From the NCBI GenBank assembly GCA_903939845.1, contig CAJAIJ010000007.1, forward strand, positions 1 to 64,000: a stretch of 64,000 bases of DNA, written 5' to 3'. Under the pieces are notes generated by a model. It made no database searches and was not told the origin of the DNA. It worked only from the letters and a program-made list of their open reading frames with translations. The position numbers and the translations under genes were made by a program. Each line of letters opens with the position of its first letter. Positions within the stretch are counted from its first letter, which is position 1. This DNA comes from an uncultured Solirubrobacterales bacterium. GTDB lineage: Bacteria; Actinomycetota; Thermoleophilia; Solirubrobacterales; 70-9. Below, piece by piece: positions 15,991 to 24,663 of the stretch.

Positions 15991-16779
15991 CTACCGGACG
16001 GCGGTCGGGGAAGCGATCTCGAAGCGGAAGGTGACCGGTCCGGCAATGTTGCCCGACTCGTCCGTAGCCCTGAGCAAACCGACGTAGCGTCCGGGCGTGG
16101 CCGGGAAGGTCTCTGACTCGATTCCGTAATCGACGATGTTGTAGCCGATGAAGGTCTGCCACTCGGAGTAACCGGCGTAACGCCGGACCCAGCGGGGCCG
16201 CTTCCTGGGCCCGGTCTTGACCACCCGGTAGTACTCGACGTCCGCCAGAGCCTTCTCGTTGATCCCGAACCTGAGCTCCCCGGAGGAACCGTCGATCAGG
16301 CGGGTGTCGAGCGGTCGAACCTCCTCGAGCTGAGGGGCCTCGTCATCCCAGAAGACCTCGGGGGCCGGCCCCGGGTCCGAGCCGGGATCCCCGGGCGTGT
16401 CCGAAACGGTGACCGTGCCCCCCACAGAGGCATGGACCTTGCAGGCGAATGTGAAGGTGCCGGGCTCCTCGAAGGTGTAATCGAAGGTGTCGCCGATTGG
16501 ATGGCTCGGGTAAGCGGTCAGCGGATCGGAATCGACACGGACTCCGCCGGGTCCGGTTCCGGTGATCGAGTGGGCCGTGTCGGGCCCGATCCAGTCCCAG
16601 ATCACCTTCTCGCCCAGGTCGATCCCGGGGTCCTTCGACCAGACGAAGTTCCCGACCGATACCCGGGTATTGGCCGCATCTGCACCACCGGCGAAGACCG
16701 AGAGTCCGACCACGGTCAGGACCAGAGCGACCACGCCCGGGCAGACAGCGAGTCCGAATCTGTTGCCTCGCCCCGTCAC
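15991..16779 (-). CDS. Secreted cupredoxin-like protein lacking the axial Met
   Basis: A 262 aa exported protein, signal peptide around LAVCPGVVALVLTVVGLSVF. An N-terminal plastocyanin-like domain carries His (TAHSITGTG), Cys and His ligands (FACKVHASVGG), but the fifth position after the His, where its two neighbours have Met, is Gly, so a type 1 site would be altered or absent. After a GDPGSDPGP linker, the C-terminal half looks like an Ig/fibronectin-type beta domain (GPVTFRFEI). GTG at 16779 overlaps the multicopper oxidase stop (GTGA), so the two are coupled. Possible electron-transfer or copper-handling partner of the oxidase. Confidence 0.82.
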   Translation of the reverse strand: MTGRGNRFGLAVCPGVVALVLTVVGLSVFAGGADAANTRVSVGNFVWSKDPGIDLGEKVIWDWIGPDTAHSITGTGPGGVRVDSDPLTAYPSHPIGDTFDYTFEEPGTFTFACKVHASVGGTVTVSDTPGDPGSDPGPAPEVFWDDEAPQLEEVRPLDTRLIDGSSGELRFGINEKALADVEYYRVVKTGPRKRPRWVRRYAGYSEWQTFIGYNIVDYGIESETFPATPGRYVGLLRATDESGNIAGPVTFRFEIASPTAVR

Positions 16780-17810
16780 TCGACGATGTACCAACCGCTC
16801 ATCCCGTTGTGCAGGTGAGAGAACACATGGCAGTGGTAGAGCCACCGCCCGGGGTTGTCCTCGGTGAACCTGACCCCGAACGAGTCTCCCGGCCCGAAGG
16901 TCTTGTTGTCGACGACGTTGCCTGCCGGCTCGGCCCATTTGTGGCCGTGCAGATGGAAGGTATGGAAGTTGTCGTCGACTCCGATCACGTGGATCTGGAC
17001 GTCGTCGCCGATGGTGGCCTGGAGGTTGGGGGTCACTCCCGTGTAGGCCCTGCCGTTCACGCAGGAGTAAGCGGTCCTCAGTCCGGTTGCCGGAGGGAGG
17101 AAGTCGTGGAAGGCGAGCACGTATTCCCGGTCCGGAAGGGGCTCGTCGGCCGTCCTGACGATGAGTCCGCCGAACAGGCCCTTGTAGATCGGAAGCGGAT
17201 CGAGCGGGCCGTGGTCATGGTAGAACCAGGAACCGGCCGTTCCCTCCGGGCACTCCCAGAGGTAGGTGACGGTCCGGCCACGCTGCACGAAGCCCCCGGG
17301 ATCGGTGTGAATGCCCTTGTAGGAGCCGTCCATCTCGTTCGAATAGAAGACTCCATGCGGATGCATGGTGACCGGAACCGGGCACTGGTTGCGGAAGTGG
17401 ACCACGAGGGTCTCTCCCTCGCGTGCCTCCAGGGTCGGACCGGGGATCGATGCCGGACCGAGCGGCTGCCCGAAGTTGGCCGAGTAGGCGCGGTAGGCAT
17501 ATGCCGTGAACTTCGTCGGCCCCTTCTTGACCTTCTGGGCCATCATCTCGTCGGTCTTGGTCGGCATGATGTCCCAGGGCGTCGGCTCGGCCTGGATCCA
17601 GTACTCGCGCCTGGTACCCGAAGTCGAGAACCTGGTCAGTCTCGGGTTGTCGCGGGAGGCGGCCACCTTCGGCGGGACGGGAACTCCTCCGGCCAGCTTC
17701 TTCATGTTCGCCTGTCGGTCCATGCGGACCTCCTGACCGGCGATCGTGCAGAGGAGCGCTCCGCCGGTCAGGCCGAGAAATCCTCTTCTGTCCATCGATT
17801 CGAAATCCAT
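16776..17810 (-). CDS. Multicopper oxidase, two-domain-sized, exported
   Basis: A 344 aa multicopper oxidase with all copper-binding motifs: HPHGVFYS (HxH), WFYHDHG (HxH), FHTFHLHGH (HxxHxH) and YHCHVFSHLHNGM (HCHxxxHxxxxM, type 1 plus T2/T3). The length is far below the roughly 500 aa three-domain laccases and nearer two-domain enzymes. The N-terminus MDRRGFLGLTGGALL looks like a Tat-type twin-arginine signal, as expected for a folded metalloenzyme. It is flanked on both sides by cupredoxin genes on the same strand, 4 nt from the upstream one. Substrate (phenols, Cu(I), Mn(II) or nitrite-like) cannot be told. Confidence 0.88.
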   Translation of the reverse strand: MDFESMDRRGFLGLTGGALLCTIAGQEVRMDRQANMKKLAGGVPVPPKVAASRDNPRLTRFSTSGTRREYWIQAEPTPWDIMPTKTDEMMAQKVKKGPTKFTAYAYRAYSANFGQPLGPASIPGPTLEAREGETLVVHFRNQCPVPVTMHPHGVFYSNEMDGSYKGIHTDPGGFVQRGRTVTYLWECPEGTAGSWFYHDHGPLDPLPIYKGLFGGLIVRTADEPLPDREYVLAFHDFLPPATGLRTAYSCVNGRAYTGVTPNLQATIGDDVQIHVIGVDDNFHTFHLHGHKWAEPAGNVVDNKTFGPGDSFGVRFTEDNPGRWLYHCHVFSHLHNGMSGWYIVE

Positions 17811-17814
17811 GTTT

Positions 17815-18369
17815 CTAGCCTCCGACCTCGACCGTCATCTCCATCAGGTGATGGAGTGAACAGGCGAAACGGTATGTGCCCGGAACCTCGAACCTCCTCT
17901 TGAACGTGTAGTTCACCGAAGGCGAGAGGGGCGTCTCGAAATCATAGGGAGAGACCCCTTTCGGTCCGCCCAGGAGAGTCACGTTGTGGGCGTCGACATT
18001 CTGGTTGCCCCAGAGCCAGAGCACCGATCCGCCCTTCGGAATTCCTACCTCGGTCGGGAAGAAGTACTTGTCCCTCACCAGGACCTCCTCGACCGGACCG
18101 GTCGGCGGGGTCACCGGGTTAGTAGAGGGCTGTCCGTATTTGCGGTTCACCTTCCGGACGCAGGCCTTCCTCTTCGAAACAGCATCGATCTTCCGGCACC
18201 TGGCCAGCGCCCGTGCCCGTGCCTTCTTCTGAGCCGGTCCGAGACTCCTCGTTGCCGACCCTGCCTCGGCCGGAGTGGCTCCGGCCGGGATCCCGGAGGA
18301 CGGCCAGAGCGATGGGGCCGCGACCAGCGCCACGGTGATCACCAGGGCTGTGGCGAGTGGCCGGTGCAC
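17815..18369 (-). CDS. Secreted plastocyanin-like cupredoxin with Lys/Arg-rich linker
   Basis: A 184 aa exported protein: signal peptide (LATALVITVALVAAPSL), then a basic two-Cys segment (AQKKARARALARC ... KACVRKVNRKY), a PTNPVTPPTGP linker and a cupredoxin domain. Copper ligands are His (DAHNVTLL), Cys, His and Met (FACSLHHLMEM, C-x2-H-x4-M), a complete type 1 set. It is a tandem paralogue of the next gene (identical SPYDFE and similar KRRFEVPGTY) and lies 4 nt from the oxidase start, so it likely passes electrons to or from it. Confidence 0.85.
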   Translation of the reverse strand: MHRPLATALVITVALVAAPSLWPSSGIPAGATPAEAGSATRSLGPAQKKARARALARCRKIDAVSKRKACVRKVNRKYGQPSTNPVTPPTGPVEEVLVRDKYFFPTEVGIPKGGSVLWLWGNQNVDAHNVTLLGGPKGVSPYDFETPLSPSVNYTFKRRFEVPGTYRFACSLHHLMEMTVEVGG

Positions 18370-18378
18370 GAAGCGGGC

Positions 18379-18933
18379 CTACTTCCGGGCGTTGACCTGC
18401 ATCTGCATCCCGGCGTGGAGGCTGCAGAAGAAGGTGTAGGTGCCGGCGACCTTGATCTGTCGCTTGAACTTGCTCCCGTCGTCATAGATGACCCTGGACT
18501 CGAAGTCGTAGGGCGACACGCCCCTCGGACCTTCGAGAAGGCTGACGTTGTGGCCCTCCCTGCTGTCTTCCTTCCAGACCCACTCGATCGCGTCGTTGAC
18601 CTCGACGTCGAGGATGCCGGGCGCGTAGTAGTTGTCCCAGACGTCGACCGTCCAGGTCCTGCCGACGGCCGGACCGCTGGGCGCGAACTTCTTGTTCACC
18701 TGCTTGATGCAGGCGTTTCGCTTCGCCTTGGACTTGATCTGCTTGCACTTGGCCATGGCCCTTGCCTTGGCCTTCTTCTGGGCCGGGGTGAGAGACCTCA
18801 ACTCGGTGCCGCCGACCGATCCCGAGAAAGAGGAAGCCGGCATGAAGAGCGCCACGCCGAGAATCGCGATCGAGGTGATCATCGCCGCCTTCAGTCGCGC
18901 TCCAGGCGCCCTATTTCTTCTGGTCATCTCCAT
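18379..18933 (-). CDS. Secreted plastocyanin-like cupredoxin with Lys-rich linker
   Basis: A 184 aa paralogue of the preceding gene, 9 nt upstream of it. Signal peptide MITSIAILGVALFMPAS; basic two-Cys segment AQKKAKARAMAKCK ... NACIKQVNKKF; cupredoxin domain with His (EGHNVSLLEG) and the Cys/His/Met cluster FFCSLHAGMQM. The Met start could be residue 1 or 3. It is the first gene of the four-gene copper cluster in transcription order. Confidence 0.85.
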   Translation of the reverse strand: MEMTRRNRAPGARLKAAMITSIAILGVALFMPASSFSGSVGGTELRSLTPAQKKAKARAMAKCKQIKSKAKRNACIKQVNKKFAPSGPAVGRTWTVDVWDNYYAPGILDVEVNDAIEWVWKEDSREGHNVSLLEGPRGVSPYDFESRVIYDDGSKFKRQIKVAGTYTFFCSLHAGMQMQVNARK

Positions 18934-18978
18934 CGCCTTCTTTCCCCTGCCCGATGGTTACAACCCGTCGGGGTCCCC

Positions 18979-20724
18979 TCAGTTGCGCGGAGGCAGCTGA
19001 GGATCCCCGCTTCGGCCATAGAGCTCGTCACAGTCGGCCCCGGAGACCGGGTCTGCCCTGAGCTCGGTGAAGCCCGGGTAAGCCGGGTGCGGAGTCTGGA
19101 TGTCCCAGGCGCACTCCTGGAGCTTCGAGGGCCTGACCTCGGCGACGCCGAAGATCGTGGTCAGGTCCTTCCAGGCCTTGTTCTCGAAGTCAGTGAGCGA
19201 GGCGTTGGCCTGGAGTCCGGCGAACAGATCGACCGAGAGAACGTCGACCCAGTTGACTTCGCTGGCCGGACAGTTCGGGTAGACCGAGGACAGCGATACG
19301 GAGCCGTTGCCCGGGGCGAAGGTGACTTCGCCGGAGGCCGTGTTGCCCTGCCAGCAGTTGCCGCCTCCCGAGTTGTCGTTGAAGAAGTCGATCGCGTTCG
19401 GGTCGACACCGTTTCGGCCCATCTTGTTGCCGATGAAGCTGTTGTTCATGTTCCTCGCGTCGTCACCTGTGTTGACGCCGAAGAGCTCCGGACCCGAGAA
19501 CGAGGCGGCGCCCCACTTCTCGTTGCCGAAGATCTCGTTGTTGCGGACGGTGACGCCATCGGTCCCGTAGAGCAGGATGCCTGCGCCGATCGGGTTACCG
19601 TTGCCGATCACGGTCTCGATCGGGGAACCGGTCGAGTAGTAGTTGAGGTTGTTCCAGAAAATCTTGTTGTTCTCGATGATCAGGTCACCGCTCGGCTCGT
19701 ACCTCTCGGAGTCGAGCGTGTTCGGGACCAGACCGGCACCGTTGTTGTAGAAGGCCGAGTTCGTGATCTTCACGTACTTGGAGTTGGTGCCCGAGTAGCC
19801 GAGCGAACCCTGGTGGCTCTTGATTCCCGAGACCAGCGTCCACTTCGGGTTCGCCTGGCAGGGCCCGTTAGCCGGGTTCCTGTTGTTCCAGTCGTCGCTG
19901 TCACAGGGCGTCTCGCCGATGTAGATGGCGGAGTCGCCGTGGTTCCAGCCTTCCGAGTTCAGCATCTTGCCGCCGTAGCAGTTGCGGGCGAAGAGTCCGT
20001 AGGACCTGGTGTCGGAGCTGGCCAGGTTGTCCATCACATATCCGTCGCACCGCTCGTCGAAGGCCGGGTTCGTGGAGGCCCAGACGAAGAAGGTGTTGTT
20101 CGAGTAGTTCCTCGCCCACATGTTCTTCATGACGAGGTCGTTGACGCTCCTGCCCTCGATCGCGTTGTTGGCCGGAACGCTGGCCGGATCGCCCTCCTGC
20201 CAGCCGGGGTTACCGCTGACGATGGTCTGGGCATCGGTTCCGTCGAGGATCACGGCGCGGGAGTTGGGGTTCGGCTTCTTCGCCGCGGTGACGCCCATGA
20301 TCGTGAGGCCGTCGAAGTCGTGGCCCGCCTTCTTGCCGTGGAGCAGGACACCCTCGCTGTAGGTGCCGGGCTGGATCCGGACGGTCGCCCTCTCCTTGGT
20401 GCCGTCCTGCCACTTGCCGGCCGCCATCGCTCCCTCGTGGATGGTGCGGTACTTGCAGCCCCTCTTGCAGACGTCGAAGTAGCCGGAGGCGGCCTTCGAA
20501 CGGGCCTTGCGGGCGTCGGCCTTCGCCTTGTTGCAGGCGACTCTGGCCTTGGCCTTCGCCGAGCCCTTTGCCTTCTGGACCTTGGCGCAGGTGGCCTTCG
20601 CCTTCTTGTCGGCCTTGTCGGCCTTGGCGGCGAGAGTGTTGGCCTGGGCCGGACCGGCCATGGCGAGGACTCCGAAGAGCATTGCGATTACGAGACCTGC
20701 GGCAGTAGCAAGACGAAGACGCAT
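18979..20724 (-). CDS. Secreted right-handed parallel beta-helix protein
   Basis: A 581 aa exported protein with signal peptide LATAAGLVIAMLFGVLAMAG ending at PAQAN. A Lys/Ala-rich segment with two Cys follows (residues about 30-80), then many short N-rich turns typical of a right-handed parallel beta-helix (for example TVRNNEIFGNEKWG, LIIENNKIFWNNLNYYS, VKITNSAFYNNGAG). Such folds occur in pectate lyases, alginate epimerases and NosD-like proteins; no catalytic triad could be recognised, so carbohydrate binding or cleavage is only a possibility. It lies immediately upstream of the cupredoxin genes on the same strand. Confidence 0.83.
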   Translation of the reverse strand: MRLRLATAAGLVIAMLFGVLAMAGPAQANTLAAKADKADKKAKATCAKVQKAKGSAKAKARVACNKAKADARKARSKAASGYFDVCKRGCKYRTIHEGAMAAGKWQDGTKERATVRIQPGTYSEGVLLHGKKAGHDFDGLTIMGVTAAKKPNPNSRAVILDGTDAQTIVSGNPGWQEGDPASVPANNAIEGRSVNDLVMKNMWARNYSNNTFFVWASTNPAFDERCDGYVMDNLASSDTRSYGLFARNCYGGKMLNSEGWNHGDSAIYIGETPCDSDDWNNRNPANGPCQANPKWTLVSGIKSHQGSLGYSGTNSKYVKITNSAFYNNGAGLVPNTLDSERYEPSGDLIIENNKIFWNNLNYYSTGSPIETVIGNGNPIGAGILLYGTDGVTVRNNEIFGNEKWGAASFSGPELFGVNTGDDARNMNNSFIGNKMGRNGVDPNAIDFFNDNSGGGNCWQGNTASGEVTFAPGNGSVSLSSVYPNCPASEVNWVDVLSVDLFAGLQANASLTDFENKAWKDLTTIFGVAEVRPSKLQECAWDIQTPHPAYPGFTELRADPVSGADCDELYGRSGDPQLPPRN

Positions 20725-20894
20725 AAGGTGGTGATCCCTTCCTCTGGTCGGTCGGCCATCCCCTACGGAGACCGCTCCCTAGTTCCGTGAATACTAAAAC
20801 ATCGCGTTGGCGGGGGTTGCGGTCCGGGCCGAAGGATGTGATCCGGTCGGACAGCAACCCGGGTGACCCGAGGTCGGATCGCGACCGATCCGGC

Positions 20895-20922
20895 TTGCAC
20901 GGGCCGCCGGTCTGGCTACACT
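20895..20922 (+). promoter_or_regulatory. Promoter TTGCAC-N16-TACACT of GMC oxidoreductase gene
   Basis: A -35-like TTGCAC and a -10 TACACT spaced by 16 nt, the latter 7 nt before ATG 20930. This is one of the clearest housekeeping-type promoters in the window and implies a leaderless mRNA. Confidence 0.55.
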
Positions 20923-20929
20923 CGGCTTC

Positions 20930-22675
20930 ATGGACGGCGAGCAGGTTTCGACTTCGAACGGAGGGCTGCCGGGCCGAAGCGAGGACTTCGACTTCGACTG
21001 GGTCATCGTCGGATCGGGATTCGGCGGCAGCGTCTCGGCCCTCAGGCTGGCCGAGAAGGGCTACCGGGTCGCCGTGATCGAAGTCGGTCGCAGGTTCCGG
21101 GACGACGACTTCGCGAAGACGGCCTGGAACATGCGCCGCTACTTCTGGATGCCGAGGCTGGGCCTCCGCGGGATCATGAGGATGACGACCTTCAAGGATC
21201 TCTTCGTGGTTTCCGGGAGCGGGGTCGGGGGCGGAAGTCTCGGGTACGCGAACACGCTTTATCGCCCGAGACCGGCCTTCTACACCGCCGACCAGTGGGG
21301 TCACATGGCCGACTGGGCAGCCGAACTGGGCCCCCACTACGACACCGCCGAGCGGATGCTCGGCGTCGAGCAGTATCCGGATCAAGGTCCGGCCGACGCC
21401 CTGCTCGAGGAATATGCGAGAGAGGTCGGCGTCGGCGACAGCTACGCCAACACACGAGTCGGCGTCCACATCGGTACGCCCGGCGTGACCGTGGAAGACC
21501 CCTACTTCGGCGGCGAGGGCCCGGATCGAACCGGCTGCATGCGTTGCGGCTCCTGCATGGTCGGCTGCCGTCACGGTGCCAAGAACACCCTGGTGAAGAA
21601 CTACCTCTGGTTTGCCGAGAAGCTGGGTGTCGAGGTCCGGCCCGGTCGCCAGGTCACGGCGATCCGACCGATCGGTGAGAGCGACGGCTCGGGTGGCTAC
21701 CGGCTCCTCACCCAGCGGTCCGGGTCGATCTTCCGGAAGCAGAAAAACGAGATCACGGCGAGGGGCATCGTCGTGTCAGCCGGAGCACTCGGCACCAACG
21801 CGCTGCTCGCCAACTGCCGCCACAACGGCGACCTGCCGAGGCTCTCGAGCCGGGTCGGACACGTGGTCAGGTCGAACTCCGAGTCGATCCAGGCCGTCAC
21901 CGTGCCCGACGACTCCTACGACTTCAGCGAGTCGATCGCGATCACCTCGAGCATCTACCCCGACCCCGACACCCACATCGAGGTCGTGACCTATGGCGAG
22001 GCCGGAGACATCATGAGTCGGCTGTTCTCGGTGATGACGGGTGACGGCACCCGACTGACCCGGCCGGTCAAGTGGATCGGAGCGATGCTCAGGCATCCCC
22101 TCCAGACCGCCCGCCTCATCTTCCTTCCGAAGAACTGGTCGCGCCGGACCGTGATCCTGCTGGTCATGCAGAGCCTCGACTCGGCGATGCGCCTGAAGCC
22201 GAAGCGCAAACTCTTCGGCCGCGGAGTGAAACTCCAGACCGAGCAGGATCCGGAGAGGCCAAACCCGACTTACATCGAGGCGGCCGAGAAGGTGACGAGA
22301 TGGTTTGCCGACCGGACCGGTGGCATACCCCAGAGCGGTATCACCGAGTCGACCCTCAACATCCCGACCACCGCCCACATCCTCGGCGGCGCAGTCGTGG
22401 GCGACGGTCCGGAGTCCGGTGTGATCGACGCCGACAACCGGGCCTTCGGCTATCTCAATCTGCTCGTATGCGACGGCTCTGCCGTCCCGGCCAACCCCGG
22501 AGTCAATCCGAGCCTGACGATCACGGCGATGACCGAGAGGGCGATGAGCAAGGTGCCGATGGCCGAAGGATCCGAGGATCTGCTCCACCTCCCCACTCAG
22601 GCCCGTGCGGCCGATGGTCCTCCGCCGATCACGATCTCGTCCACCGGTGCCGTTACCGAGACCTGGTCGCCCTGA
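20930..22675 (+). CDS. GMC-family FAD oxidoreductase (cholesterol-oxidase-like)
   Basis: A 581 aa flavoprotein. The Rossmann motif VIVGSGFGGSVSALRLAEKG binds FAD, GSGVGGGSLGYANTL follows, and the C-terminus has HILGGAVVG and VCDGSAVPANPGVNPSLTI, as in GMC cholesterol oxidases and related dehydrogenases. A four-Cys run TGCMRCGSCMVGCRHGAKNT (CxxCxxCxxxC) sits mid-protein, a feature of the actinobacterial subgroup with an unclear metal or iron-sulfur role. No signal peptide. The substrate is probably a lipophilic alcohol or sterol-like molecule (inference). Confidence 0.88.
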   Translation: MDGEQVSTSNGGLPGRSEDFDFDWVIVGSGFGGSVSALRLAEKGYRVAVIEVGRRFRDDDFAKTAWNMRRYFWMPRLGLRGIMRMTTFKDLFVVSGSGVGGGSLGYANTLYRPRPAFYTADQWGHMADWAAELGPHYDTAERMLGVEQYPDQGPADALLEEYAREVGVGDSYANTRVGVHIGTPGVTVEDPYFGGEGPDRTGCMRCGSCMVGCRHGAKNTLVKNYLWFAEKLGVEVRPGRQVTAIRPIGESDGSGGYRLLTQRSGSIFRKQKNEITARGIVVSAGALGTNALLANCRHNGDLPRLSSRVGHVVRSNSESIQAVTVPDDSYDFSESIAITSSIYPDPDTHIEVVTYGEAGDIMSRLFSVMTGDGTRLTRPVKWIGAMLRHPLQTARLIFLPKNWSRRTVILLVMQSLDSAMRLKPKRKLFGRGVKLQTEQDPERPNPTYIEAAEKVTRWFADRTGGIPQSGITESTLNIPTTAHILGGAVVGDGPESGVIDADNRAFGYLNLLVCDGSAVPANPGVNPSLTITAMTERAMSKVPMAEGSEDLLHLPTQARAADGPPPITISSTGAVTETWSP

Positions 22676-22699
22676 CCCGGCACTCGGCCCGCGTCACTC

Positions 22700-23671
22700 T
22701 CAGGAGTCGTTCTTCTTCAGTCTGAGGACGGCGGCCCGGAGGTCCTCGACCCCGAAGGCACCTTCGATCCGCTCTTCGACCCGGCCGTCCCTGCCGATCA
22801 GGAAGACCCAGGGCTCGGTCGGCAGTCCGAACGCCTCTACCTGGGGCCGGAAGCCCTTGCCCGGATCGTTGTCTTCGTAGATCTCCATGAAGATGAATTC
22901 GACTCCGTCGCCGACCTCGTCCTTGACCTGCTCGGCCGCATCGACGACCGGCCCGCAGACCCTGCTCTGGCAGAAGGCCGGAGTCGCGAAGAGGAGAACC
23001 ACTGGCTTCTTTCCGACAACGTCCTGGAAGTCGGCCTCGTGCATGGTCGACGGCGGCTGACGGGTGTCGATCTTCGCGAGGTTCCCACCGACGCTATCGG
23101 CCGTCGGGGTGCTGATGATCGGGGCCTTCTGACCGACCGCGGCGACGAGCGGGAACTTGCCGACCACGGGACTCGGTATCCGGGTGGACTCCGGCCCGTC
23201 CTCACCCAGGACCACTGCGATCGCCAGCCACGGTCCGGCCCGGTCGAACCGGACGTCCTCCACCACGTAGTAGGACCTCGGCTCGCCCGGAGCGCCGGCA
23301 TTCTGGGCCCTGTAGGCAGGCTTGGTCTCCAGCGATCTGACCGTCGCCGGTAGTGGTCCCTCGACCGGGGTGGTCGGGCTCTTGGCGAAGTAGAGGGCGA
23401 CCTCGGCGTCATCGACCGGCGTTCCGTCCAGCTCGAAGACACCGAACGCGTAACGGTTGACGCCGGTCTCGAAGGTCAGGCCTGCCGGGGAGACCACGTA
23501 CTGGCTCTCCTGCTGGGCCTCGAAGATCTCCTCGATCGTCTGGCCCTCGACCTGGGGAAAGTCGGATGCCGAAGGAGTGAAGCTATCCGTCGCCCCTCCA
23601 CCATCACCGCCACCGCAGGCCGTGATCCAGGCGACCCCGAACAGGAGCGCGACAGCAATCGCCACCCGCAT
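22700..23671 (-). CDS. Putative lipoprotein with thioredoxin-like domain
   Basis: A 323 aa protein beginning MRVAIAVALLFGVAWITACGGG, a lipoprotein signal with lipobox TAC. After a Ser/Gly-rich stretch comes a beta domain (residues about 40-170), then a thioredoxin-like fold with VVLLFATPAFCQSRVCGP; the Cys pair is spaced C-x4-C rather than the CxxC of thioredoxin, and PTEPWVFLIGRDGRV carries the cis-Pro-type strand. It may be a membrane-anchored thiol or peroxide-handling protein; the spacing makes classic disulfide exchange uncertain. An upstream Met at 23725 is possible. Confidence 0.75.
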   Translation of the reverse strand: MRVAIAVALLFGVAWITACGGGDGGGATDSFTPSASDFPQVEGQTIEEIFEAQQESQYVVSPAGLTFETGVNRYAFGVFELDGTPVDDAEVALYFAKSPTTPVEGPLPATVRSLETKPAYRAQNAGAPGEPRSYYVVEDVRFDRAGPWLAIAVVLGEDGPESTRIPSPVVGKFPLVAAVGQKAPIISTPTADSVGGNLAKIDTRQPPSTMHEADFQDVVGKKPVVLLFATPAFCQSRVCGPVVDAAEQVKDEVGDGVEFIFMEIYEDNDPGKGFRPQVEAFGLPTEPWVFLIGRDGRVEERIEGAFGVEDLRAAVLRLKKNDS

Positions 23672-23786
23672 CGGATCGAAACGGTTCGCGGTGGATCGAG
23701 GGCGAAGTCTGGTGTTCGGAGTCACGGGCCGGTCAGGCTACCGGACCGGATCACCACCGCCGCCACCGCGTCGGGGCACGACGACG

Positions 23787-23810
23787 AGGGGCCGCCCGAA
23801 GGCGGCCCCT
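23787..23810 (-). terminator. GC-rich hairpin after superoxide dismutase
   Basis: A perfect 10-bp stem AGGGGCCGCC / GGCGGCCCCT with a CGAA loop, 40 nt past the sod stop. There is no following U-tract, so it is a likely but imperfect terminator. Confidence 0.5.
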
Positions 23811-23849
23811 GCCGAACGACGATGCCGCGGCGAGACGCGGCAGGCCTGC

Positions 23850-24458
23850 TCAGCCCCTGGCCTCGGCCAGTCGGGAGGCGACGTAGTCCCAGTTGACCAC
23901 GTTCCAGAAGGCGTCCAGGTAGTCCGGACGGCGGTTCTGGTACTTGAGGTAGTAGGCGTGTTCCCAGACGTCGGCTCCCAGCAGTGGAACCTGACCGTCC
24001 GAGACCGGCGAGTCCTGGTTGGCGGTCGAGACAACGGCGAGGCCGGAGCCGTCCCAGACCAGCCAGGCCCAGCCCGAGCCGAACCGGGTGATCCCGGCGT
24101 TGTTGAACTCATCCTTGAAGGCGTCGAACGATCCGAAGGCCTCGTCGATGGCTGCCCCGAGGTCGCCCTCCGGAGCCCCACCGCCGTCCGGGCTCAACAT
24201 CTCCCAGAAGAGGGAGTGGTTGTAATGGCCGCCAGCGTTGTTCCGGACCGGGCCCTGCTTGTCGGCCGGCAGCGAATCGAGACTCTTGAGGACGTCCTCG
24301 ACGTCAGCGTCTGCCCACTCCGTACCTTCGAGGGCGGCATTCGCCTTGTCGACATATGCCTGGTGGTGCTTGTCGTGGTGGACCTTCATCGTCGCCTCGT
24401 CGATGTGCGGCTCGAGAGCGTCGTAGGCGTAAGGCAGGTCGGGTACTTCGTAGGCCAT
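23850..24458 (-). CDS. sodA: Superoxide dismutase (Mn/Fe family)
   Basis: A 202 aa Fe/Mn superoxide dismutase. Metal ligands are in [11 protein letters not shown] (His), NHSLFWEML (His) and [11 protein letters not shown] (Asp and His). ANQDSPV carries the Gln typical of manganese-preferring forms, but cambialistic use cannot be excluded. Cytoplasmic. ATG 24458 has AAAGGAG upstream; the ORF-track extension is not coding. The upstream region holds a 10-bp palindrome that may be a regulatory site. Confidence 0.95.
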   Translation of the reverse strand: MAYEVPDLPYAYDALEPHIDEATMKVHHDKHHQAYVDKANAALEGTEWADADVEDVLKSLDSLPADKQGPVRNNAGGHYNHSLFWEMLSPDGGGAPEGDLGAAIDEAFGSFDAFKDEFNNAGITRFGSGWAWLVWDGSGLAVVSTANQDSPVSDGQVPLLGADVWEHAYYLKYQNRRPDYLDAFWNVVNWDYVASRLAEARG

Positions 24459-24520
24459 CAGTGGCTCCTTTGTTCTCGTTGCTCGTGGTTTTCGGATACC
24501 GGGGCCGTCATTGAGGGAAG

Positions 24521-24552
24521 CGAGTTCCGACTCCGGTGGAAACTCGAGTTCC
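24521..24552. promoter_or_regulatory. Repeat CGAGTTCC x2 and palindrome AACTCGAGTT upstream of sod
   Basis: CGAGTTCC occurs at 24521 and 24545, the second overlapping the perfect palindrome AACTCGAGTT (24541-24550). It lies about 90 nt upstream of the sod start and 110 nt upstream of the divergent SGNH gene. A possible operator of either; no regulator is known. Confidence 0.35.
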
Positions 24553-24663
24553 AACTCTAAGGAAATCCCCCGGCATTCGTCGGGATTGGTGCCTGATCAC
24601 TGTTATCCTCGGCCCCGACGTGTTACGGAGAACGGGTCAGGGAGACACCGGGAGTTCGGGTCC

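Noticed and set aside
17986-20790. 934-aa ORF on the plus strand opposite the cupredoxins and beta-helix protein
   Set aside because: It is the antisense shadow of four real genes with signal peptides and family motifs; its own translation is Arg/Gly/Asp/Val-rich low-complexity text with no motif.
20210-21574. 454-aa minus-strand ORF spanning the beta-helix gene start and GMC gene
   Set aside because: Overlaps two confirmed genes in the wrong frame; it spans the GMC promoter.
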